NCBI GenBank assembly: GCA_039820545.1
Contig: JBCBPW010000013.1
Location: 35,772 to 99,771 of the forward strand
Direction of reading: 5' to 3'
Source of the DNA: JALEFZ01 sp039820545
GTDB taxonomy: Bacteria; Bacteroidota; Bacteroidia; J057
DNA length: 64,000 nt
The translations under genes were made by a program, and so were the position numbers. Shown here one piece after another: positions 54,643 to 63,303 of the stretch. The notes beneath the pieces are model-generated. The model saw only the letters and a program-made list of their open reading frames with translations, did not search any database and was not told the origin of the DNA. Position 1 is the first letter of the stretch; each line of letters starts with the position of its first letter.

Positions 54643-55278
54643 TTAGACTGTTACCTGGCCTGCGTAGAAGGTGTTGGAGACTTCTCCATTGAGGGGGTTG
54701 CGCGCGAAGGCGTAGACCTCGATGGTGTCACCTGCCTGTACGTCGGGGATGACGGCTGTGGCGGTTCCTGCTGTCTTGGCGACTAAGGGTACGGTGTCAG
54801 CTGTGGCGGCGCGATTGGTGCGAATGGCTAGGAGAATGACTTCATGGTTTTCGTCGACATCGCCTGCACCTGGTGCGGTCCAAGTGACGGTGACGTCATC
54901 TCCTGCGATGCTGGGTGCTGAGAGTCCATCGATCCCTTGAAGGTTTCCCTTGGAGAAGATCAAGTTGGGGAAGTTGACGTTTGAAGTCAGATCTGGAAAG
55001 CCCGTGACCTCAGCGATGTTCTCCGAGGAGAAGACGTTGTATTCGGACTTCTTGGTGGCAAACTTCTTGAAGCCATAGCGAATGCCCTGGATCGCCAAGG
55101 AACCTAGCTCGGATAGTGCTTTCATGCGCGCCCGCTGAATCATCTGTGCATTGGTGCGCGGGTTGCGAACCTCGCGCACGCGCTTTTTGAAGACAGGGAC
55201 ACCCTTCCAAGTGGTGAAGGTGACGTCGCCCGCTGATTTGCGGAGTTTGTTGGAGAATAATCCATCGTGAATTCCCAT
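54643..55278 (-). CDS. DUF6266-family protein
   Basis: 211 residues. The N-terminal half matches the pattern I know for DUF6266: MGIHDGLFSNKLRKSAGDVTF, then WKGVPVFKKRVREVRNPRTNAQMIQRARM, ending at about residue 88 with SEYNVF. The C-terminal half (about 115-211) is an Ig/FN3-like beta sandwich (DVTVTWTAPGAGDVDENHEVIL, GDTIEVYAFARNP). The function of this family is unknown to me. Its neighbours are short proteins with phage lysis-like features, so a virion- or element-associated role is possible. Cluster order on the minus strand: lipoprotein, DUF6266, 81-residue and 68-residue proteins. Confidence 0.78.
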   Translation of the reverse strand: MGIHDGLFSNKLRKSAGDVTFTTWKGVPVFKKRVREVRNPRTNAQMIQRARMKALSELGSLAIQGIRYGFKKFATKKSEYNVFSSENIAEVTGFPDLTSNVNFPNLIFSKGNLQGIDGLSAPSIAGDDVTVTWTAPGAGDVDENHEVILLAIRTNRAATADTVPLVAKTAGTATAVIPDVQAGDTIEVYAFARNPLNGEVSNTFYAGQVTV

Positions 55279-55339
55279 GGTGATATTGATTAGGATTGAT
55301 TTGTATGCTAGGGATTGAACCCCCTAGTTAGTATATGTC

Positions 55340-55352
55340 GTCCCTTTGGGAC
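55340..55352 (-). terminator. Small hairpin between lipoprotein and DUF6266 genes
   Basis: GTCCC TTT GGGAC forms a 5-bp hairpin with a 3-base loop in the 173-bp gap. There is no T-run. Role uncertain. Confidence 0.3.
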
Positions 55353-55451
55353 TTTGAGTATGAGCTATTTTGCCTTTTAGAATCCTAGGCCATCTTCTTC
55401 ACATGATTGAACATGTTGGGACTTAATACGGAGTCAAAGCAAGGATAGAGG

Positions 55452-55901
55452 TCAAATGCGGAAGTAGCGAAGCAGATGGTAGAGGATGGATAATCCGCCA
55501 AGAACCAAGATCAGGTAGAGCCACCAAGGCCACTGGGTTTGGGTCTTTTTCTTGAGGGTCTGGGTGATGGTTTCGGTGTGGATCTGCTCGCAAGGGGGGC
55601 AATCGATCTGGATGGGGTGGGGCTGAGTGCTGCAAGTGGCCCTGAGCTGGTTGTGCCGCGTTCGGAGCAAGCGAAGCTGGGTGCGTGTGGCGGTGTCCCG
55701 TATGAGCAGAGGGACCTCCACAGGGATGGAGTCATGCAGTAGCACTGTGTCGACCCGTCCTGGCTGGATGCGCTCGATGATGCGAGTCTGGGTGGTTTGC
55801 TGATGGTGCTTGTGCTGGCTGTGCTGTAGGGACTGTTTTTTCATCCTGCAGGAGGAGACTGCGAGGATTAATAGGATCAGGATGATGATTTGTGTATTCA
55901 T
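55452..55901 (-). CDS. Lipoprotein with C-terminal membrane anchor (unimolecular spanin-like)
   Basis: 149 residues. An N-terminal signal with lipobox (IILILLILAVSSC18) would place a lipid anchor in the outer membrane. A helical, Gln/His/Arg-rich middle contains QLRLLRTRHNQLRATC, and a C-terminal membrane helix at about 125-142 (WWLYLILVLGGLSILYHLL) would sit in the inner membrane. Anchors in both membranes are the layout of phage u-spanins, which fuse the two membranes at lysis. Family membership is not proven by sequence. It is the first gene of the minus-strand cluster and is divergent from the gene at 56058. Confidence 0.6.
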   Translation of the reverse strand: MNTQIIILILLILAVSSCRMKKQSLQHSQHKHHQQTTQTRIIERIQPGRVDTVLLHDSIPVEVPLLIRDTATRTQLRLLRTRHNQLRATCSTQPHPIQIDCPPCEQIHTETITQTLKKKTQTQWPWWLYLILVLGGLSILYHLLRYFRI

Positions 55902-56057
55902 GTTGATGGCTTCCTTTTTTGTTCTAGTTCGGAAGTTTTGATGAATATGTTTATTTTTATATGTAGGAATATTGATACATTCTTGTAGTGATCGTGAGGA
56001 TAATGGATGAGAGCAGGATTTACAGGATTTTTGGATTGGGGGGATTTAAATGATGGA

Positions 56058-56423
56058 ATGATGATGGGGAGAGGGATACTGGGAAGGTTGTGGAAACGGG
56101 GACAGGGGCCGAAGCCTGCGGCTGTGTTTGCTGCGGGTGAGATGGGTCTGCTGCGGAGGTATTTGGAGGTGCTAGGGAAGCGGCTGGAAGAAGTAGGCTT
56201 CGAAGGGGAAGATGGGCAACTGCTGGAGGCTGTGCGGTTTCTGCTGGTGCACTATGAGGAGGTCTGCGAAGGGGCGACGGATGCGGTGCGAGCCTCGGGT
56301 CTGCCTCAGAAGTTTTTTTATCTGGAGATGGGAATCTCGCGGGCGACTTTCGACCGGCGGATGCGGCGGAGCGACTGGACGGTGCGCGAGCTGGGGATGT
56401 TGGTGGAGATGTTTGGGAGGTGA
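56058..56423 (+). CDS. Small HTH-like protein of unknown function
   Basis: 121 residues from ATG 56058. The open frame extends to 56007, but that part consists of the AGCAGGATTTACAGGATT repeat-type sequence and is unlikely to be coding. The C-terminal 35 residues (FYLEMGISRATFDRRMRRSDWTVREL) resemble a helix-turn-helix of phage-type regulators. The rest is helical and leucine/glutamate rich. It is divergent from the lipoprotein/DUF6266 cluster and could regulate it; that is inference. Confidence 0.5.
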   Translation: MMMGRGILGRLWKRGQGPKPAAVFAAGEMGLLRRYLEVLGKRLEEVGFEGEDGQLLEAVRFLLVHYEEVCEGATDAVRASGLPQKFFYLEMGISRATFDRRMRRSDWTVRELGMLVEMFGR

Positions 56424-56753
56424 AGGGGGGGAGCAGGATTTGTGGGATGAAGACTCCGAATACTGGTTTCAAGATGTAGCGGTTAGGGAGTATCAATGGC
56501 TTTTGGTTTCTGTGTATCGTCTGGCTATTCGTCTTTGGTGAGAAGAGAGGAGTAAAGGGAGAAAAGTCTATTTATTTGATCCGAGACAAGGGGAGTCTTT
56601 GAGCTCTTGCACCTCAAGGGCAGGTAAATCCTGCTACGCAGAACCCTTAACCCACAAGCTCTCAAAAGCTAAAAGAGGCCTAAGATCAGAGACAACCACA
56701 AATCATATCCACCTTAAACTCGCTCAAAAAGTGGACGAAGGACGGGGGTAACC
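56424..56753. other. Intergenic stretch without recognised gene
   Basis: About 330 bp. It starts with another GAGCAGGATTTGTGGGAT-type motif (near 56430), similar to units of the 76-bp repeat and to 56010. Otherwise nothing recognised. Confidence 0.4.
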
Positions 56754-56927
56754 TTAAAGAGAAGGAGTATTTATGCCACTTAACTCAAGGTAAATGACGT
56801 CATTGTATTCAAGATTTTTCTGAGCGAAGGCTTGGCTTGAATCAAATATTAGAATACATAGACTAAAAATGAAGAGGAATTGTCTGACGAGTATTTTGGA
56901 TGTTTTTGTTTGTAGAAGATCATTTTC
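56754..56927 (-). pseudogene. Truncated fourth copy of the tandem small exported protein family
   Basis: Reading the minus strand in one frame gives a signal-peptide-like stretch (QFLFIFSLCILIFDSSQAFAQ) followed by KNLEYNDVIYLELSGIN and a stop at 56754-56756. This matches the start of the next gene (SFGQKDLDFNDVIYIELNGIN) and of the two further paralogues. No ATG begins the frame and the remaining roughly 110 residues are absent, so this is a decayed copy cut after the first strand. Confidence 0.7.
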
Positions 56928-56988
56928 TTAACAACAGAACAATGAGTTTGAAGAAGCTCCACGAATTGGGTTGTAGACACATAAAACA

Positions 56989-57435
56989 CTATGGGGTTAC
57001 GATATACTCAAGTATTGAAACAAACCCCTGAGTCAAATCTCCGACAGTTGAAGCTGTTGCTCCGCGAACAAGCCTAAATGTATATTGACCTGCTGGAAGC
57101 CATAAAGGAAACATTTCTAAGTTAGAAACCTCAGCAAATCCATAAACAGGGGTAATCCTCACATAGTTGAGCGTAATGAAAGTCCACCCACTGATATCTG
57201 GAACTTGAGTTGAAGGATCCCTATTCGTAGTATGAGCTGATTCAATTTTCCAGACTCTACCGGTTGGAATAGTTACTACCACAGAATCTAAGATCTCCGG
57301 CGAATTACCATTAATTCCATTCAGTTCAATGTAAATGACATCATTAAAATCCAGGTCTTTCTGCCCAAAAGAATGATTAAGGCATGCTTGCGTTAGAAAT
57401 AAGATTGTAAGCAGCCATAAGCGTTTGGTTTCCAT
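56989..57435 (-). CDS. Small exported beta-rich protein, tandem paralogue 3
   Basis: 148 residues. Signal peptide 1-24 (ending LNHSFGQ). The mature part shares the skeleton of the two upstream paralogues: xLxFNxVxxxELxG, then a DSVVVTIPTGRVWKIESA strand, TLNYVRITP, FPLWLPAGQYTFRL and a C-terminal SILEYIVTP. The pattern suggests a small jelly-roll-like secreted protein. Family unknown to me. It is separated from the next paralogue by 39 bp that include ten Ns, so the local structure is not fully resolved. Confidence 0.75.
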   Translation of the reverse strand: METKRLWLLTILFLTQACLNHSFGQKDLDFNDVIYIELNGINGNSPEILDSVVVTIPTGRVWKIESAHTTNRDPSTQVPDISGWTFITLNYVRITPVYGFAEVSNLEMFPLWLPAGQYTFRLVRGATASTVGDLTQGFVSILEYIVTP

Positions 57436-57448
57436 AACAAAGGGGTGA

Positions 57449-57458
57449 NNNNNNNNNN
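57449..57458. other. Assembly gap (10 N)
   Basis: A run of ten N between two members of a tandem paralogue family. Its true length is unknown; collapsed or missing repeat copies are possible here. Confidence 0.99.
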
Positions 57459-57474
57459 AGTCTTGGAAAAAACT

Positions 57475-57957
57475 TCAAGGAGAAACATTGAACTCAATAG
57501 CAGAGACCATTCCTTTCCAATTTGTTGAAAACGAATTATCCCCTGCTCCTGAAAGCGTTAGTTTGTAGGTTCCTGAGGGTAGCCAGATGGGAAAGTCTCC
57601 AATAATTGGGCGACCACTTTGAACTGCTGGGCTAATCATAACCTCATTAACGTAAATGTATCCTCTTCGATTAGTTCCATCTGGAGGAACATGTGGTTGT
57701 ATATTTGTTGAAATCCCGTTTGATCTCCAATTGGTTCTGGCAAATTCAATTTTTAAAACTTTTCCTTGGGGAACTGTAAACTGTATAGAATCAACTATTT
57801 GATGAAAATTCCCTGGAATAGGTGTATCTCCTTCTAATTCAAATAATCTTACCTGATTGAATTCAAGGTTGCCTTGGGCCAAAGAAACATGGGGTATCAA
57901 GTTGCTTAGGGCTAATACAAATAGGATCACTAATTTAGAAAACTGTTTTCTTCTCAT
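57475..57957 (-). CDS. Small exported beta-rich protein, tandem paralogue 2
   Basis: 160 residues. Signal peptide 1-27 (LVILFVLALSNLIPHVSLAQ). The mature part reads GNLEFNQVRLFELEGDTP, then DSIQFTVPQGKVLKIEFA, GYIYVNEVMISPA, FPIWLPSGTYKLTLSG and VSAIEFNVSP. It is very close to paralogue 1 in these blocks and differs between them. Function unknown. It lies 10 bp downstream of paralogue 1, so the two are cotranscribed. Confidence 0.78.
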   Translation of the reverse strand: MRRKQFSKLVILFVLALSNLIPHVSLAQGNLEFNQVRLFELEGDTPIPGNFHQIVDSIQFTVPQGKVLKIEFARTNWRSNGISTNIQPHVPPDGTNRRGYIYVNEVMISPAVQSGRPIIGDFPIWLPSGTYKLTLSGAGDNSFSTNWKGMVSAIEFNVSP

Positions 57958-57967
57958 TTGTGGGTTT

Positions 57968-58435
57968 TTAAGGGGAAACGTTAAATTCTATAGCGGACAC
58001 TAATCCCTTATATCTTAATGGATTGCTGCTACTTCCTAATCCTGATATGGCTAGTTGATATGTTCCTGAACTTAACCATATGGGGAAATTACCCATATCA
58101 GTTTTATTTGTCCTAGCAGGGCTAATAATGACATCATTGAGGAAAATAAAGCCTCGAGTACTACCATCCGCAGTTGGCTCAAAGGCCGTATTCGGTGTGA
58201 CTTGCGATAAAAAACTTACGTTGGCAAACTCAATCTTTAAAACTTTTCCCGGAGGAACAGATATCTGGATAGAATCTAATTTATTATGAATAGTAGAGTT
58301 AGTATTTGATGCAATCCCTTCCAGTTCAAATACTCTTACTTGGTTAAATTCGAGGTTGCCTTGACCAAGGATATTATTGCTAAAATAGAATAGGAAGAGT
58401 CCTGCGAAAATAATTTTGATGATTTCGGATTTCAT
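57968..58435 (-). CDS. Small exported beta-rich protein, tandem paralogue 1
   Basis: 155 residues. Signal peptide 1-24 (FAGLFLFYFSNNILGQ). Conserved blocks are GNLEFNQVRVFELEG, DSIQISVPPGKVLKIEFAN, GFIFLNDVIISPA, FPIWLSSGTYQLAISG and VSAIEFNVSP. No catalytic residues are conserved among the three copies beyond the beta-strand pattern. This suggests a structural or binding protein, perhaps appendage subunits given tandem repetition. It follows the fibre-type gene by 37 bp. Confidence 0.78.
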   Translation of the reverse strand: MKSEIIKIIFAGLFLFYFSNNILGQGNLEFNQVRVFELEGIASNTNSTIHNKLDSIQISVPPGKVLKIEFANVSFLSQVTPNTAFEPTADGSTRGFIFLNDVIISPARTNKTDMGNFPIWLSSGTYQLAISGLGSSSNPLRYKGLVSAIEFNVSP

Positions 58436-58472
58436 ATGCTTTGTTAGTCAGGGTTTTGTTACACATTCATCT

Positions 58473-59264
58473 CTAGAATCCATCTATTGTGTAAAGCAAT
58501 GATTTGATTCTTTTGGCCTCACCAGATGAGCTGTCCTCCTCTGGTTTCCAGCTGGTCCCATCCCAACGTAAAATCTGCCCCACCTGGGGTGCCTGACTAC
58601 TGACTGCATTTCCCTGTAATCTATCCGCGTTCCATAGGGCGCTGTTGTTGGGGATGCTTGCCGTGCCTCCTCCATTGGAGAGGGATAGATCTGCCCCATT
58701 GATGCTAAGGGCCTGAATCTCATTGGAAGGGTCACTATCTGCATCATTAACTTCATCATCCGAATAAGCCCATGAGAAACCATTCCACCTCAAGACCTGC
58801 CCTGTCTGGACAGTCCCACCCTGTACATCAACCAAGTCGCCCACCCTTGTATTAATAGCCTTTCCCGCGGTATTTGCGTAGAAACTGTATGGGACAGTGA
58901 GTAACTGTGTGATCCCAATGGAAGTAAAGCTACCGCCAATATTACCCAGTTCTACATCTATGAACATTAATCCTCCTGTCCAATCAATAGAGTCAAAAGA
59001 GTCGTTACCAACTGTTAATCCTCTCCCAATTTCCAAGGTGAATAATCCGAGATTATTTGTAGCGGCATTGTGGGTTTCCTGATATACCTGCGTTCCAGGC
59101 AATGTGCCCTCCAAGATGGTGAACCGCACAATGATATTGGCATTGGGTTGGATGTCTCCGGCCGAATTGCGATAAACCGCTTGATAGTTGATCGCTTCAG
59201 GAACCTGTGCATAACCCATACCCAGCATGAGGGAGAGCAAGATGGTCAGTATCGTCGTTTTCAT
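58473..59264 (-). CDS. Exported protein with Bacteroidota fibre-type N-terminal domain
   Basis: 263 residues. Signal peptide 1-19 (LLSLMLGMGYAQ). Residues 22-135 are the domain EAINYQAVYRNSAGDI, VRFTILEG, VYQETHNAATNNLGLFTLEIG, QLLTVPYSFYANTAG, which normally heads much longer surface proteins ending in collagen-like or S74 regions. Here, after two modules of the type GQVLRWNGFSWAYSDDE and GQILRWDGTSWKPEEDS, the chain stops at DGF without S74 domain, coiled coil or T9SS tail, so it looks C-terminally truncated or specialised. It heads the tandem small-protein cluster. Confidence 0.82.
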   Translation of the reverse strand: MKTTILTILLSLMLGMGYAQVPEAINYQAVYRNSAGDIQPNANIIVRFTILEGTLPGTQVYQETHNAATNNLGLFTLEIGRGLTVGNDSFDSIDWTGGLMFIDVELGNIGGSFTSIGITQLLTVPYSFYANTAGKAINTRVGDLVDVQGGTVQTGQVLRWNGFSWAYSDDEVNDADSDPSNEIQALSINGADLSLSNGGGTASIPNNSALWNADRLQGNAVSSQAPQVGQILRWDGTSWKPEEDSSSGEAKRIKSLLYTIDGF

Positions 59265-59486
59265 AAGGCTATATCTACTCTTATTATTCAGATTTTACAC
59301 TAAACTAAACATTTAGCTTAGGAGAAAGAAACTTCATGAAAGGGATTCCTGCTACCCTTTATTCGAATCGATGTACTCAGGGTCACTTGAACCCATTCAC
59401 CTCTGTAGAAGCATCTTACTGAAGGTTCCGCAGAGATTGCCTTTTAATCATGGCAATCCCCTCGGTTTCACTTTTGTACAGTTTTT

Positions 59487-62400
59487 TTAATGAACTTTTA
59501 TTATGCGTCTTTGTACTGTACGCCCGCCTATATAAATCTGTGCTGTATAGACCGCTGAAGGAAGCTGGGAAACATCGATTCGAGTCTGCTGCCCCGATCC
59601 TAATAACATGTCCTCTGTTTTGACCATCTTTCCTCTCATATCGAGGATGACCAATTTTCCTATGGCGAACTCACTGTTATTTTTTAGGGTAAAGGTTCCC
59701 TTGGTAGGATTAGGATAGATAAAGATATCTGATCCATCTATTTCCCTATCAATGCTTACAGCAAGTAATACAGGGTCTGAAGTTGCTGAACAACCTGAGC
59801 TATTCGTAACCGTCACTGTAAAGAATCCTATGGTATCGGCTGTATAAAATTGACCTGTTGCTCCAGGAATAGGATTTCCGTCCAGATTCCATTGATAGCT
59901 ACCACTTGCTATACCGGATGATGCCAGTAGGTTTCCGTTAGCCTGAATAGTAGGTTTCGCTGGAGGATCCTCTAATGAAATCTGAATCTGATCTGTTAGG
60001 TTTCCACAGCCCAAGGGATCGCTCACTGTGACGCTCACATTTCCGGAGTTTGTTACTTTAATAGTAGGGGTATTCTCTCCTGTAGACCAGCTAAACAGAT
60101 AGCCATCTAAATCTGACCCTCCTTCATCTAAAAATGTATTATTTACTCCTGAAAGAATTAAGGTATCCCCCTTGCAGAATGTGCCATCTAATAATGTAAT
60201 TTGAGCTCTAAGGAATCCGTCTACTGTAATGATCGTCGCTTCCGAGGTTGAAACACCCCCATTGCTTTCAGTTACAGATACTGTGTATGTACCTGCATCT
60301 GTCACTGTAATAGACTGAGTCGTTTCTCCTGTATTCCATAAGTATGACGTTCCTGTGAGAGAAGAGGTTAGTGTCACTGAGTCTCCCTGACAAATATTTG
60401 ATGTCCCTGATAGTAGAATCTCTAAGGGATCTTCTCCTCCGCCAGCCCCGCCTTGGACCGCATCAAAGATAAAGTTCGCAGCGAAGTTGTTAGGAGTCTG
60501 CCCTCCATTAAGCCCACAACTTTGACCAACCTTTAATCGATCTATGGCACGTATTCCTGGTGATGCAAAATCATTGATATTTTTGTGAAGGACTGCATGA
60601 ATATGAGAACCGCTTCCTTTACCCGTCATTCCAACTTGCCCAATTAAATCACCTGCATTGACATACTGTCCGAGTGTCACATTTGTACTGGAGAAGTGTG
60701 CTGCTCTAAAAGCATAATCTGGATCTATGTCTGACTGGATCACGATATTGTTCCCAAAACCATTTCCGCAGCAGCAACCAGCACCTTGGCAAGTACAATT
60801 AGAAGAACAAAAGGGAGAACAAGCACTCTTCACATAAATGACTGTTCCTGATAAGGGTGCATAAAAATCTTTGTTACAATCACCGTTAGTATTATTCCAA
60901 TCATCAGCGTAGTAGTCTCCTTGTCTATGCCCATTTTCACCATGCTGGTTTCCACTCGGATACCCATCCTGAGGACGACCAGGTCCTCCCTGTGCGCCAA
61001 TCCAACCATTGCGAACCTGCCATGTCGAGTTGGGGTATGGCCAATATAAATGAGATAGTGTCGGGTTAAGATCAAATCCTATCCCATTTGCTGGGACGCT
61101 AATCGTGAAGAAGGTGTCACTCTCATCCCTGGCAAAACCGCCTCCAGACTTGAAAATCGTTATCCGAACTTTACATAAGCTAGAAACCTGATTGGGAACA
61201 GTCCATAAATAATTCAAGCTCGTGTTCGTTGTTGTTTGTCCCCAAACATACTGCCATGTCTGTCCACCATCAGAAGTAAACTCAATGGCTTTGGCGATGA
61301 TATTCCCTGATATATTAGCCGTTATGGTCTGTGTACTGCCGACTTGCCAGTTCTGACCTCCATTTGGACTTACTACCTGTACTGATGTTGTAGGGGTAGC
61401 TCCTGGCTGGGTAATAGTATGTGTTTGTCCCCCTATGGAGATAGAACCCGAGCGGTTTGAACTGCCAGGATTGGTAGATGCAGTATAAGTGACGGTCCCA
61501 TTACCAGAGCCAGAGGATCCTGAAGTAATGGTTAGCCAGCTACCTCCAGAGGTAACCTGAGCCTGCCAGTTACATCCACTTCCTGCAGAAACGGAAAAAC
61601 TATTGTTCCCTACTTGCGCATTCGGAAAAGTATAAGCAAGAGGAGATACAGTGTACTGGCAAGATTGTCCTGGCTGGGTAACCGTATGAGTCTTCCCAGC
61701 TACAGAAATCACAGCTGTCCTATTTGAGCTTCCGCTATTAGCAGATGCCGTATAAGATACGGCCCCATTACCGTTACCTGATGAGCCAGAGGTGATACTT
61801 AACCAAGACCCACCAGATGTGACCTGAGCGTTCCAATTACAACTACTTCCTGCCGTCACAGTAAAGCTATTTGAAGCAGATTGTGCGTTAGGAAAGGTAT
61901 AGTTGTTGGCAGAAATATTGTATTGGCAAGACTGTCCAGGCTGCGTCACCGTATGTGTCTGATTATCTACTTGGATGGTACCTGTACGGATAGAGGAGCT
62001 CGTATTTGCCGTTACTGAAAAATTCACTGTCCCATTACCGGTGCCAGATGAGCCGGAAGTAATACTTAACCAAGACCCACCGGAGGTGACCTGAGCATTC
62101 CACGCACAGCTTGAAGAAGTGCTAACCGTGAAATTATCACTTGAGGCATTGGAAGAGGAAAAATTGGTATTATTTGGACTAATGCTGTAGGAACAAGAAA
62201 TACCTGTTACGGTAATTGGTATACATTGCGTATTATTAGACTCATTGGTTTCATTCAAGTCGTTGTCATCATCTCCATTAAAAATGATGAAGTAGTTTCC
62301 TGGAGGCGTATTTGCAGGAATCGTTAAGTTTGCAGATTCAGAATCATCTGGATCATCACATCCAATAGAAGAGATATCATCTCCAAGCAGAATATCCGAT

Positions 62401-63086
62401 CCATCTAACTGACAGTCTGTAGATAAGTTGTAGGTAACTCTAAAACTAGGGAATAAGTCTTTCCCTCCATTGCCAAAGTAATTTTGATTACAACTTACAG
62501 AAAAGCTACTCCCTGCAGTGACTGTCCCTGGAGATACAGCAGCGTTGGAGATTGTAATATCATGATCATTTGGATCTACCCCAACGAGTCCTAGATTAAA
62601 AGTGTATGTTGATGGAGGAATAGAAGCCATAGAGTAATGATAAACTCTAATGAGGTAATCGTCACCTGGGTTGGTATTAAACTCAAGTACTTCGCTTCCT
62701 CCAACACCTCCACCACCATCTGCACAAGCGATAAAACTACCATTACAATTTCCACTTCTTACTTCCAAGACTGGATCAAAACCAGCACTGGCGGTAAGTG
62801 CTACACGATGTCTACAATGAGTAGCTGTAAACTCAAACCATACATCATTTGCATTCGTAGCAGGGCCTGGAGCTCCTGCACAGCCAGAGGAAGGGGCTAG
62901 ACTCTGAGTTGCATTCAGGACACTAGTCCCAGATGTAGCGAGTCCAAACCCTATGCTATTAAGATTAATAGTAACTGCATTGTTGCAAAAATCGTTGGGA
63001 GGACTCTGTGAGAAACTCTTTTGAGGAATTGAACACACGTACCCTAAAAAGATAAGGAAGAAGAATCGGCTTAAAGAGGATTTCAT
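59487..63086 (-). CDS. T9SS-exported M23 (LytM-type) metallopeptidase with BACON-like repeats
   Basis: 1199 residues. Signal peptide 1-27. Residues about 28-170 are a PPC-like N-terminal domain (PPNDFCNNAVTIN, DVWFEFTAT). A CARDB-like region spans about 175-295. Three BACON-like repeats (about 298-560) each contain SGGSWLxITSGSSGxGNGxVxxxxxxN and end in HTxTQPG. The peptidase domain at about 690-850 has HRQGDYYADDW, which gives HxxxD, and GSGSHIHAVLHKN, which gives HxH, the zinc ligands and base of M23. In between is a Cys-rich insert (CSPFCSSNCTCQGAGCCCG). Two Ig-like domains (YLWNTGETTQSITV) and a T9SS sorting domain follow. It probably cleaves peptidoglycan-type or glycine-rich peptides outside the cell. 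Confidence 0.88.
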   Translation of the reverse strand: MKSSLSRFFFLIFLGYVCSIPQKSFSQSPPNDFCNNAVTINLNSIGFGLATSGTSVLNATQSLAPSSGCAGAPGPATNANDVWFEFTATHCRHRVALTASAGFDPVLEVRSGNCNGSFIACADGGGGVGGSEVLEFNTNPGDDYLIRVYHYSMASIPPSTYTFNLGLVGVDPNDHDITISNAAVSPGTVTAGSSFSVSCNQNYFGNGGKDLFPSFRVTYNLSTDCQLDGSDILLGDDISSIGCDDPDDSESANLTIPANTPPGNYFIIFNGDDDNDLNETNESNNTQCIPITVTGISCSYSISPNNTNFSSSNASSDNFTVSTSSSCAWNAQVTSGGSWLSITSGSSGTGNGTVNFSVTANTSSSIRTGTIQVDNQTHTVTQPGQSCQYNISANNYTFPNAQSASNSFTVTAGSSCNWNAQVTSGGSWLSITSGSSGNGNGAVSYTASANSGSSNRTAVISVAGKTHTVTQPGQSCQYTVSPLAYTFPNAQVGNNSFSVSAGSGCNWQAQVTSGGSWLTITSGSSGSGNGTVTYTASTNPGSSNRSGSISIGGQTHTITQPGATPTTSVQVVSPNGGQNWQVGSTQTITANISGNIIAKAIEFTSDGGQTWQYVWGQTTTNTSLNYLWTVPNQVSSLCKVRITIFKSGGGFARDESDTFFTISVPANGIGFDLNPTLSHLYWPYPNSTWQVRNGWIGAQGGPGRPQDGYPSGNQHGENGHRQGDYYADDWNNTNGDCNKDFYAPLSGTVIYVKSACSPFCSSNCTCQGAGCCCGNGFGNNIVIQSDIDPDYAFRAAHFSSTNVTLGQYVNAGDLIGQVGMTGKGSGSHIHAVLHKNINDFASPGIRAIDRLKVGQSCGLNGGQTPNNFAANFIFDAVQGGAGGGEDPLEILLSGTSNICQGDSVTLTSSLTGTSYLWNTGETTQSITVTDAGTYTVSVTESNGGVSTSEATIITVDGFLRAQITLLDGTFCKGDTLILSGVNNTFLDEGGSDLDGYLFSWSTGENTPTIKVTNSGNVSVTVSDPLGCGNLTDQIQISLEDPPAKPTIQANGNLLASSGIASGSYQWNLDGNPIPGATGQFYTADTIGFFTVTVTNSSGCSATSDPVLLAVSIDREIDGSDIFIYPNPTKGTFTLKNNSEFAIGKLVILDMRGKMVKTEDMLLGSGQQTRIDVSQLPSAVYTAQIYIGGRTVQRRIIKVH

Positions 63087-63303
63087 AGGAAAATGCTAAG
63101 GTTCACAGATTATTGGATGAACCTTATTTATGATAATTGTATCACTTTTAACTCTATGAACTATTATTCAAGGGTTTTTCCTATTATTTGATCTTATTGA
63201 GAATTATTCTTTGAGGCCTAATATAAGCACTTCACTCAAGTAGCTCGAGCTAATCGGGCTTTCCTTTTGTACGCTAGTTTAGATATTTCGCTCTGATCGC
63301 CAA

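Noticed and set aside
56020..56496. Minus-strand frame of 158 codons rich in Pro and Ser
   Set aside because: Antisense to the HTH-like gene; the composition reflects GC-rich reverse complement sequence.
59434..59458. Hairpin GATTGCC/GGCAATC as terminator of the M23 peptidase gene
   Set aside because: The stem is good, but neither strand has a T-run after it, so intrinsic termination is not supported.
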